The translations under genes were made by a program, and so were the position numbers. A stretch of 64,000 bases of DNA from Rutpela maculata. Taxonomy: Eukaryota; Arthropoda; Insecta; Coleoptera; Cerambycidae. The stretch lies in the NCBI GenBank assembly GCA_936432065.2, contig OW386289.2, forward strand, positions 165,787,348 to 165,851,347, read 5' to 3'. Positions 33,949-44,710 of the stretch are shown here, piece by piece. Within the stretch, counting starts at the first letter, position 1. Every line of letters begins with the position of its first letter. The notes beneath the pieces are model-generated. The model did not search any database, was not told where the DNA came from, and saw only the letters and a list, made by a program, of their open reading frames with translations.

Positions 33949-35333
33949 ATTCAAGCATTATAATTTGATTCATGGCCCTGTACCACGTAAATATTTTTAA
34001 TATGTTTTAGATATTTTAAACAGAATAAAAATTGTAGAAACAATCAACATCGAGTCGATTTACCGAAAAAACTTCATTTTTTCAATATTTCGTGAAAAGT
34101 ATAGGATTATATATACTATTATATACAGTATCGGAAAGTGTTTGATTTGGTACGAGAATAAGAGCAAGCGAGAGCGAAGCAAGCAATGACGTACATTAAG
34201 GGGCGTGTCACACTTTGCCTCTGCTAGGGTACTGGTAGACGCCTTTATTGTGGGCGGTCGGTTAAGTCATTGAAACTATGCAATCCCAAAAGCAAAACTT
34301 TCCGATTTTGTATTCCAAATTTTTTTCATCATCATATTTACTTATTTTGAGGTCCTACTATAAACGTATGCTGCATAGGTATCCTAAATAAATTTTTTAT
34401 AAAAGTTATTAACGTTTATTTTACCCATAATTTCACGAATTTTAGAGCAAATTTTTTTTTCTAATTTTCGTAAAAAAAATGTGGCTAATTTTATTTTTAA
34501 GGTAAATCCCCTTGAAGCATACAGTACACATTTCAAGCTTTAAAAATAGCACCTTCAGAGATGCAATAACGCAATTTAAACCAGAGAAATAGGTGGTTAA
34601 AGTTGGTTACATATATCAAATTTTATCATTTTCTCAAAATTTGAAATTTTGAGAGTGTACGTACATCTTCAAAAATAAATTTTTGACATTTTTTTCACTC
34701 ATCGGATCTTTTTGTACATTACTTCAAGAGTAAAATGTAAAAGACCCAAGTTTATATCTTTAAATTTTTAGAAATGGTAGAGCTTTTACCTATTTCATCG
34801 CAACTCTCTTTATGTTCCGACTTCATATATGTACTATTCCTACATATATTCATCTTTATATTTAAAAATACAATAATCCAATAGCTACATGTTTCTTCTT
34901 TCATTTAAGCTTTTGTGAGGTCAATTTCATTAATTAGTTCAAAAGTTACAACAAATGTAGTGTAGCGCGCCCGAGGCTGCGCGCGCTTCGCACGCCCAAC
35001 TTGCGTCTCTCCGCGTTCCATTTCCATGCATTAAACTGGGGCCTACATTTTTAATCGTACGAAAAAACTTCATATACATTTTTTTATGTGAAATTTCCCG
35101 TACTTTCGAATGACGCACTTACTTTTTGAAAGAAAAAAATATTTTAAGATATATTTGACAAAGACTGGTATTTTGCAACTAATTTGTTTAATAACAAATT
35201 ACGCTCAAGGACTGTTGTTGGTAACTTTTGGTATGTTGTTCCTAACATGTTCAGAGATGTATTCTCAAAAGTTACCACTTTCCGGAATTTTTCCGAAGTG
35301 AAAATCTCTATTGACTCCACTAATAAAATAATA
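33949..35333. other. AT-rich stretch without a recognised gene
   Basis: Contains a GC-rich island (34960-35035, GCGCGCCCGAGGCTGCGCGC) in otherwise AT-rich DNA. The minus-strand frame extending left from the LINE palindrome to 35144 has no recognisable domain. Confidence 0.35.
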
Positions 35334-35865
35334 AAAATTCCTTCCTTTATGCATTCGTTAAATAGTTTAGTGAGAGGGCCAATAAGTGTACTCATGACAA
35401 ATTTTATGATTTTAATATTTATTTCATAATAATCTTTGCTTGCTTTATTTTTTATTGCGTTTATTGCTTCACTCAATTCAGTCGTAGTAATTTCGTTAAA
35501 CTCAAACTCTATATTGTTTTTTATGTTACAAGCCTGAAGTAAACTAACTGGGTCAATATTAGATTTGGGAATATTACTAGTTATTTCATTTTCTTTGTAA
35601 ATATCGTAAATGAAATAACTAGTAATATTCCCAAATCTAATATTGACCCAGTTAGTTTACTTCAGGCTTGTAACATAAAAAACAATATAGAGTTTGAGTT
35701 TAACGAAATTACTACGACTGAATTGTGTGAAGCAATAAACGCAATCAAAAATAAAGCAAGCAAAGATTATTATGAAATAAATATTAAAATCATAAAATTT
35801 GTCATGAGTACACTTATTGGCCCTCTCACTAAACTATTTAACGAATGCATAAAGAAGGAATTTTT
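35334..35865. repeat. 256-bp near-perfect inverted duplication at LINE 5' end
   Basis: Bases 35334-35589 are the reverse complement of 35610-35865 with only one or two differences, separated by a 20-base loop (35590-35609). The right arm is coding LINE sequence in sense orientation (EITTTELCEAINAIKNKASK). The left arm is the same segment inverted. Confidence 0.9.
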
Positions 35866-37475
35866 CTCAGCTGCTTAAAAATTTCCAAAGTTATCCCTAT
35901 ATTCAAGAAAGGTGAGTTAAATGATATGTCTAACTATCGACCCATATCAATTATACCCATTCTTGGAAAGATATTTGAAAAATTACTGCACACAAAATTA
36001 ATGAATTATTTTGAAACGAATGACCTCTTTCTCAGTGGGCTTTCAGAATGGCCTTTTTTCAGTGGGCAGTTTGGTTTCAGATCAAAGAAATCAACAACAG
36101 ATGCTATAAGTCTACTCTTGAATTACATCACAGATGCATATGAAAATAAAAATTACGCAGGCTGCACTTTTTGTGACCTTTCGAAGGCATTCGACTGTGT
36201 TCGGCATAACATATTATTAGGAAAATTGAACAAATATGGAGTAAAACCAAGGTCACTAAAACTACTTAGAAGTTACTTTGAAAATAGAAATCAAGTCACT
36301 GCTTATAACGGTATGACATCAAAAATAGCGGGCATAGATCATGGAGTACCTCAGGGATCCGTTCTTGGACCCCCGTTATTCTGATCTACGTCAATGATTT
36401 ACCACAATATATTTCAAATGCTAAATTTGTGTTGTATGCAGATGATGCTACAAAAGTAAATTATAATGAGAACCTGATTGAGTTGGAAAATATTATGCTG
36501 CAAACACAGTCGACTACTTCTGAGTGGTTCCAGGCCAACGTCTTATGTTTAAATGATACCAAAACAGCAAATATGGTTTTTTCTACTCGTTCTATTGAAA
36601 AGTATGAAAACCCAGACAATGTAAAATTTTTAGGAGTAGTTCTTGATCCAAAACTGTGTTGGGATCAACATGTGGACTATGTTTCAAAAAAACTGGCAAG
36701 GTGTGTTTATATGATAAATAATCTCATAGGGGAAGTATCCTTAAATGTTATTAGGACAGCCTATTTTTCATTATTCCAAGGTACCTTTTCGTATGCAATT
36801 CTAACTTGGAGGCATACAGCTCATTTAGACAGAATATTTAGTTTACAGAGACGTATTGTAAGATCGATTTCAAGTCTTGGATATAGAGATGACGTAAGAT
36901 ATAAATTCATTGAACATGGAATATTAATAGTTCCTTCTTTTTATATCTATAGATGCTTGATATACGCTAAAGAAAACATAAACGATTACGTTGTTTATAG
37001 GGATATACATGACCATGATACAAGGTTCAATAATAAGTTATCTTTGAGATACCTACGATTAGAAAAAAGCAAAAATGGGGTTAACTACTTTGGTCCCTCT
37101 TTTTTTAACAAACTCCCTTTTCATATTACTTCTTTACCATACAAACAGTTTTGTGGCCAGGTTAAAAGTTTACTTATAAACGGAGCTTTCTATAATTTTC
37201 AAGAATTTTTTTCGACTGATTTTGCGAATGAAATTGTATGAAATTTTTATTACCAATTTTAAAAATATTTTAAAGTGTAAAACTTAACTGTTATTTTAAT
37301 TCCTGTTTGTTAAAACTGTGTCGTGATTTATTTGTGTTCATTAATTGAATATCTTCGATTAATTATTATCAATGTTTTTGTATATTTAGAACCTAACTAA
37401 TTTGACTTGTGTAAAACTTTTATAAGTTTGTAACATCAATAAACTATTTCTATTTCTATTTCTATTTCTATTTCT
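35610..37475 (+). mobile_element. 5'-truncated LINE: reverse transcriptase, C-terminus and 3' tail
   Basis: Non-LTR retrotransposon ORF2 from the region just before the palm to its stop at 37241. Motifs in order: SKVIPIFKKG, NYRPISIIPILGKIFEKLL, QFGFRSKKST, FCDLSKAFDCV (catalytic Asp), GVPQGSVLGP, LYADD (catalytic pair), FLGVVLDPKLCWDQHVDYV, and a C-terminal Jockey-like tail. Defects are a small in-frame duplication (36033-36070), a frameshift between GPPLF (36384) and the YADD part (36429), and loss of the endonuclease half. It ends with an AATAAA and a (TTTCTA)n tail at 37446-37475. It is nested inside family B copy B2. Jockey/CR1-like group; exact clade not determined. Confidence 0.85.
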
Positions 37476-37848
37476 AATATTAGTAAAATGTATAAACAAA
37501 AAAAAATTACAGAGAATAACATTTCGCAAGATTTCTATTTAAGTACAAATGACAAAAATTAAGACAATTTTTTTTTAATTTAAATGATTGATAACTTTTT
37601 TATTTACTGATTGATTTTTTTCAAAAACAATAGGGTTCTTCCTCTAGCTGACGCTAACTTACTTTCTAAATTTCAATACAATCAGGCTTTTCTTTCTCAA
37701 GTTATCGTGCTTACAAGGGACGAGACGGACGGACAGACGGACATTTTGAAAGTTGTTCAGCATTCGTTCACTAACATAATGGTATGAAAATGTTTTCTCT
37801 ACGAGCGATATTTACTGTTTTAGAAATGGTCCGATTTTGCGAAGAGTA

Positions 37849-39045
37849 TAATAATTATAGACATGCCTCGTATATTTATTTTTCAGTTCAGCTGATATCA
37901 AAAAATGAATCATAAAAACTCCTAAATTCCACAGAACGGCAATAACAGCATAACAATGACGCCTATTCTTTGCTGATAGCAAAGCGCTTATTGCCCTATA
38001 TAATATATTATATCATTCACAACCCTCGCTTGGTTCTTCTCTTGGTATCTAATTTTGACCTGTTTACGGTTCTTCCTTAAGTTGTTTGTAAATAGTAATT
38101 CTAAAATCAAACGTTATTTACGTGTTAAGAACGCATTGTACTGAAATGCACGTGAAATCCCTCAAAAGGAAAATTTATAAGCTCATTACTTAATAAGTCC
38201 AAATAACGTGTTGGAAATATGTAGGAATAAATTGGTAAAACGAGCAGTCGGGCGTAGCCGCCTGCGAATATTTATTTGTTTAAAATTTTGATCGAACAGA
38301 GCACAATTCACTTTTACGTGGTGCCACTGAAATTAAGTAGTGTCAATAGAAAGCATTCTACCACACTTATAACATGTTTCAAATTTAAAATAAAAAATTT
38401 TAGTTCAACAAGAGTTATCGTGTTTAATAGGCAATCGCAGTAGGCAATGCCTCAGTGCAACTTTCATTTATTTCATAATAGCCTTATACAAAATACTTTA
38501 ATAGCATTTTAAAGTAAAACTGAAATATCACCTAATGCATGTAAAGTTCATTCGAACCTGGGATACACACTGTACACACTGTTTAGTAATAACACTATTC
38601 TACAGCCTAAATGTATTGGAAGTAAAAATAGCAAATTCTTAGTAACTTCGTCATGCTAAATAACAATATAAAAAGCAAAAGTTTAAGTTGGCTCTGGTTT
38701 TCCCAATACAGGTAATAAAGTGTAACGCAGGTATAGGGGTCTATAGACGATCCAGCTGCTGGAACCCGACATTGTCGGTACGCTTTGAAGATACTTGGAA
38801 TTCCAGCATGCCGACAAGGCTGGCTCCCTGCCGCTGGATCGTGTGTAGACCCTCTTATAAACCCTAGTTTATGGGCGGTCCTATCACAAATAACAGGTAG
38901 AATTAGATTTCTACGAAAAATAGACATGCAACTACCTACCTCTTAATTTGTCGCTAAAATTAATATTCATTCTTAGGTAGTCGTATTTGTACCTTGTGCA
39001 TGTTAAGCGTTCATTTTCGAAAGTAAATAGAACTATTTTGAAAAT
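37849..39045. other. stretch with one small palindromic MITE
   Basis: Apart from the element at 38735-38856 I see nothing recognisable. Confidence 0.4.
38735..38856. mobile_element. ~120-bp palindromic MITE
   Basis: GGGTCTATAGACGATCCAGC on the left mirrors GCTGGATCGTGTGTAGACCC on the right. TATA stands just outside each end. No coding sequence. The superfamily is not clear from the ends. Confidence 0.6.
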
Positions 39046-40636
39046 ATGCCACGAGATTGTGTAAATACAAACAACTTTTGTTATATTTGTGGTGAAGCGA
39101 CTTTAGCGCATCAAAAACGTAATTTTACTCCCAAAATTAAGAAGGCGTACCAGTTGTATTTTGGTTGTACAATTGGAGATGAAGACAAAAAATGGACATC
39201 TCATATATGTTGCAGCAATTGTGCGAACAATCTTTGCAGTTGGCTAAGTGAAGAAGGACATTCAATGGCTTTTGCAGTGCCCATGATCTGGCGAGAACCT
39301 ACAGATCATGTTACAGATTGTTATTTTTGCGTGATACCTCCTATTAGACAGGGTATTAACCTCAATTTACCATCTGCCATTTGCCCGGTTCTCCATAGTG
39401 ATTAACTACCTATTCCTAATCCACCTCAAGAATACAGACTTGATTTGATTCTGACGAAGAATCGGATGATTATGTAGATGACGACTTAATCACAAGATCC
39501 CGATTTCTCTGCCGAAGTATCCGGTGGCATCTCGATTACAACAATGGAATTTACTACAAAAAAATGTATAAAGTTTTCATGTATCGAAGTCGTCAAAAAG
39601 ATTTCTTATATCTTTTTTCAAAATGGAAAATTACTTGGTTGCCTGCAAGGACATTGACGGTTTAATGAGTGCTTTACACATTCCCCATGATCCTAGTGAC
39701 TAGAGAATTTTTATTGACGCCTCGAAACTTAGTCTAAATACTGTGTTACTCCACAACGAAAATAAATTGCCATCAATTCCAATCGCCCATGCTGTCCACA
39801 TGAAGGAAAATTACGGTAACATGAATGTATTGCTACAAACTATAGAATATAACAAGTATAAGTGGCAGATTTGTGCAGACTTAAAAGTGATAGCTATCTT
39901 ACTTGGTGTGCAGCAAGGGTATACCAAATATTGCTGTTTTCTTTGTGAGTGGGACAGTCGAGCGCGATTAGAACATTACAAAAGAAAAATTTGGCCGCCA
40001 AGACTGGGTTTTGAACCAGGAGAAAAAAATGTTGCTAACATTCCATTAATTGATTCACAAAAGGTAAGACTGCCACCACTCCACATAAAACTGGGGCTTA
40101 TGAAAAACTTGGTAAAAGCTATGGACAAAGAAGGACGTGCTTTCAGTTATATAAAACAAAAATTTCCCAGACTTAGTAATTCGAAAGTTAAAGAGGAAAT
40201 TTTTGTGGGTCCTCAAATCAAGAACCTTTTCAAAGATGCTGAATTTGACAACATTCTAGAAGGTAATGAAAAAGCTGCTTGGAATTCCTTTAAAATGGTA
40301 GCAACACACTTTCTCGGTAACAAAAGAGCAGAAGACTATAGAGACCTTGTTGGGAATCTTCTTTCTTGCTACCAGAAATTAGGAGGCAATATGTCATTAA
40401 AAGTCCACTTTCTACATTCACACCTAGATTACTTCCCAGAAAACTGCGATGCAGTAAGTGATAAGCATGGAGAGAGATTCCACCAGGATATTCAAAATAT
40501 GGAAAAAAGATATCAGGGCAAATGGACTTCTGCGATGTTGGCAGACTACTGTTGGACATGTATATGAGATACTCCAGAAGTAACTTATAAGAGACGGGCT
40601 AAGAAGCGCAAGAAGAATAATTACTTTTCTGATTAA
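39046..40636 (+). pseudogene. broken member of a multi-copy arthropod gene family (Cys-rich N-terminus, FLCEWDSRA motif)
   Basis: Two frames belong together. The first (39046-39405) has CX2C pairs: FCYICG, SHICCSNC and DCYFCVIPPI. The second (39743-40567) has CFLCEWDSRARLEHY, PPLHIKLGLMKNLVKAMDKE, KVKEEIFVGPQIKNLF, HFLHSHLDYFPENCDAVSDK and HGERFHQDIQNMEKRYQGKW. They are joined by worn sequence containing the expected YRSRQKDFLY and WKITWLPARTL. A stop at 39403, frameshifts between the parts and an in-frame TGA at 40565 (sense codons follow to TAA at 40634) make it a pseudogene. I recognise it as an unnamed family repeated in arthropod and cnidarian genomes and probably carried by transposons. 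Its function is not known to me. Confidence 0.65.
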
Positions 40637-40904
40637 AGGGCTTATATTCTAATTAAATATATAGTATATAACATATTATTTATTTGAAATATATATCAAA
40701 ATGGCAAATATTTTTTCGCATGATGTAATTAATTGATTTTTTTTATTAAAATTATACCATATGTGAGTTAGGTCAATTATTACAATTTTTTGGGCTAACA
40801 AATTTTTTTTATGACTATGTTAGACATAGCTGGGACCAAAACAATGCAAATAAGTGGTTTTAGTTAACGATACAAAATAAAAGTTAAAATTTGTAGGTGT
40901 GTGA
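40637..40904. other. short AT-rich spacer
   Basis: Nothing recognised. Confidence 0.4.
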
Positions 40905-41600
40905 TAATCAATTTGATTTTCGTGCTGGTCTCTCTACGACATCTGCTATTATACGCCCTTTGAACCATCTATATGAGAACTTAGATAAACGTAAAAAAAG
41001 TATAGGTATCTTGGTATCTTTCTTGACTTAAGTAAGACATTCGATCTTGTAAGTTATGCTAACCTTATAAGAAAACTTGGGATCTATGGTATAAGAGGTA
41101 AACGACTAAATTGATTTAAAAGCTGTCCAAGTGGTAGAGCACACTTTGTTGAAATTAATAACTCAGGTCTGATGTTCATAAAGCCTCAAGGATCAGTTTT
41201 AGGTCCCTTACTACATATTATTTATGTAAACGACATTATCGTAGACGACTCCATACTATTTGCTAATGACTCATCTCCTCTAATATCAGAATCGAATATA
41301 GAACATACGATAAACAAAGCTAACATAAAGCTCTCACAGGCTCACGAATGGTTTACCGAAAATAGGCTTGTTCTAAATAATAAAAAATCTGTATTTAGTA
41401 CCTAAAGAAAGAATTATGAGGAAAGTGTTTCGATAAAAACAAGAAATAGCAGTATTATACAAGAGCAAATTGTTAAAGGACCCCGTGTCTGAACCTATGT
41501 AAAAAGTGGTTTCAGTCAAATGTCATAAAGCTGGAGTATGTTGTACTTCAAATCATGCTGATTAAAAGTCTCAATGGGCCTGACCCCCTGGAGTCAAAGG
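40905..41600 (+). pseudogene. decayed LINE reverse transcriptase fragment
   Basis: Frame-shifted remains of an ORF2 palm: FDFRAGLSTTSAIIRPLNHL, FLDLSKTFDLV, PQGSVLGPLL, IIYVNDI, SILFANDSS (the YADD motif decayed to FAND), HEWFTENRLVLNNKK. Several stops. Different from the LINE at 35610 in sequence. The continuation after 41405 is barely readable. Confidence 0.75.
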
Positions 41601-44600
41601 TATACAGGATACCTAAGAAAATTTCTTATTTAACTATTTAACCTCTTCAGGTATTTGGTATTAAAAGTTATTTTTGTTAAAATGAAGAATAGAATATTAC
41701 ATAATGCGCATTTTGAGGAGGAAAGATAGGATCACTGCAAAAAAGTTGGTTGAATGGTTAAATAATATATTTGCAATGAGATTATAAATGAACGAAGTAC
41801 AAAAAAGTTATGACGGATTAACAGCAAAAAATTAATTATTTCCGCTATAGAATCTGCATTCCTTATGAACACATTTTTTAGAAAAATGTACTGAGACCTC
41901 TTGTGTTTGGGTGCCATATCCTTTCTTCAAATATTAATAAGAGATATATTTACTACTTAAATATTAAATAAAACAATTTTACTGATAATGAATTAAACTT
42001 AAAATTGATGTACTGAGGTGAAAAGTAAGTCAGGAAAATGGAAGGATTTCTAAAAGCTCGAATTAAGAGCTTAATTTTGATTGTATCTAAACAGATAAAG
42101 CTCGAGTCAGAATTACAATAAAAATTCTTAATAAATATTCATGTTCTACAGATGACGGTGATTTAATTTTGAAGTAAAAAGGTTCTTATTCAAATAAAAA
42201 ATATATGTATTTTCATGAGGTTTTTAAGTTTTTAACGATTGTATTTAGTAACTTTTATTTGAAACGAAGAGATGTATTTAGAATGATATAAAATAGGCAG
42301 GGGGTGTACACGATTGATTAATTATTGGTAAGGTGATTATTAGCAAAAAATTGTTTCGATTCCAACGTAAATGGTTGTATCCTTCTACTATACTAGCTTT
42401 AAAAAATTCAAGTGCCTGTGGAAATGACAAAATATTTTTTTTAGTTTAGTACAAGTATCTGTAACTTCTTACAGCTGGTTTTACAATCGCAGGATTAATT
42501 TCTTGTTTATTGGCCCTTATTTTAACTACAACTTTACTGGCGTTGGCGTATTTCCATATAAATTTCAGGGATGGTTTTTATATCAGAGGTCGTGAATAAA
42601 ATTTATAAAAATGATTAAACTATATAAAGTCAAAGTCACCTGATTGTTAAATAAGTAAGATAATGACCCATATCAAATTAAATTCTCTTCTTATTATTCA
42701 CAACGTCTTGTCAGACGTTGTTTATTAGAAAAACAAATAGAAAAACAAATAGCATAGATTTGAAATGGATATCAGTAAATTCAGAAAAAAATCTAAAATT
42801 TATTGAGCACTAGGAGCCACCATCTTCCCATTTGAAAAAAAAAGTTTTCGATAAAAAAGTGATTTATTCAATTTTGGAGGCTTCGTAAATAGTTATTAAT
42901 GAAATTAAACGAAAAATTTTATTTTTCACTTGGACTTTACCTGCCGTAGAACAAATTTTGATATACCAAAACACTCTAGACGAATGCTTTAAAAAACTTT
43001 AACATCGACTCAAAATTCGCAAAAATCTCAGAATATACTCAGAATGTTGTCTTGAATTCAAATATCTAAAAATATACAGGGTGTTCCATTTAAAAAATCA
43101 AAAAGTTGCGGTCATTTCCGGGTAAACCAGAAATGGTCTCATACCGTTTTTTATATCCAATAATCCATTTTTACAGGTAGTTTATGCACCCCAAATTTCA
43201 AATAGATAAGTTAAAAAATAAAGAATATAGGGGAGAGCCACTAGTTTGTGGCACCCGGTATATCAAATTGCTGTTAGATATAAATAGATGATATATAGAT
43301 AGACAGATACTCATTATTCCATTATTTAGATATATTTTTTGTACACATTGTAAGTCATGATATGCTTATGTACGAAGCTCTCGAATACGTTGCTCTGGAA
43401 GGGACACAAAAAATAAAATAGTTTCTATTTCTAAAATTCCATGTTATAACTAGGAATTTTAAGTCAATCTTCCGACTTAAAACTCGGAATTTTAAAATTC
43501 CGTGTTATAACTGGGAATATTAAATCAAAATTTCGAGTTTTAACTCGCCTTTTAAGGTTTTCTTTTAGGATTTTAAGGTTTAAGCAAGATTATTTTTATC
43601 AAGTTGTAGGCAACACTGTTTATATCTGCTATCATGTCTTATCGTATAACCGAAATTATTTTTGTTTTTAAAAATATACAGCGTGTCCCACTTTTAATGG
43701 CCCCCATCCCTCCCCTCCATATCTCAGTTATTAGTCACCCGATTGTACCAAATTTGGATCGGTATCAAAGACCTATGTCCTTTTTGAGTAAAACAAGACT
43801 TATTTCATTCGTCACGTCATTGACGTGAATTTTTATTAAGAGAAAAAGGGTCGATTATTCGTTAGATCATATTAGAAATTTCTTTATTGAGAAACTAATG
43901 CAGTATAATTGATCAACATGCATTAGAAATTTAACAATATATTGATTTATGATTTTCGAACCAGTTGATAAATGTAATGAAAGGTCGTTTACCAAGACTG
44001 AACCCTGTCACACTCCTACATCTACATCTTTTTTTATAAAAGACTTATGAAACAGTTTAGATAACACTGATTTTTTTTTTAATTGTGGTCAGTTTAATAC
44101 AAATAAGTGATAAGTATAATTCAATATGCCAATATTATAAGGAACCAGATCGATTGAGTATCGCACGCTAGTGAATTATTGTGCTACAAACAGTAACTCG
44201 ACAGTTTTATTAATTTAATTGTACTGGTCGGGAAACTTAGTTTTAAATGCATCGTAAAAGTTATGTGTGTCATATGGGTATTAAAAGTGTTATTATTTGA
44301 TCTCTAACACATCATAATTCATAATATATTTTAATTAATTGCATTCTTAATAGTTGCGACTTCCAGTTTATTTTTAGTTCATTATAAAGTTAGTAGTATA
44401 GGCTTGAGGACAGTTGTTATTTTATTTTACACCAGTTCATGAATAAAAAATGTTGGACGTCAGATTTTTCGTTTATATAATTGATATATCGAAAATATTG
44501 CTCAAATTATTTCCGATAACTTTATAATATCTAGTTGTTTCGGTTCCGGAATTCCTATAATTATAGTCCACTCAAATTAGGAAAAAGGCCTTTTTTGGGG

Positions 44601-44710
44601 AAAAATTTTGAACAATAGTTTCTCTGGATAGAAAGTAAGTATTCAACTTTTAGAACAATGTTTTGCTTATACGCAGAAAAAAAACATGCTTTTTGAGATA
44701 TATACGTATA
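41601..44710. other. 3-kb AT-rich stretch with little structure
   Basis: No gene recognised. Two directly repeated ~66-base units with AATTCC(A/G)TGTTATAACT at about 43436-43545. CAGGGTGTTCCATTT at 43077 and CAGCGTGTCCCACTT at 43680 resemble mariner-type termini without partners. The part after 43690 (AAACAAGACTTATTTCATTC, AAAAAGGGTCGATTATTCG) is related in inverse orientation to 62950-63100. Confidence 0.4.

Larger units (their letters stand above)
32288..37848. mobile_element. family B element copy B2, split by ~4.8 kb of later insertions
   Basis: The left part begins TACTCTTCGCCGATTTGCTG and keeps B1 order (TTGTTGCACATTCTATTGGA, TGTAAATAATGTTAGTTTTT, tRNA-like block 32430-32510) to about 32580. 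The right part resumes after the LINE tail near 37476 (ATTAGTAAAATGTATAAAC) and ends GCGAAGAGTA at 37839-37848. Between them lie A4, unassigned DNA and the LINE at 35610. Confidence 0.75.
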
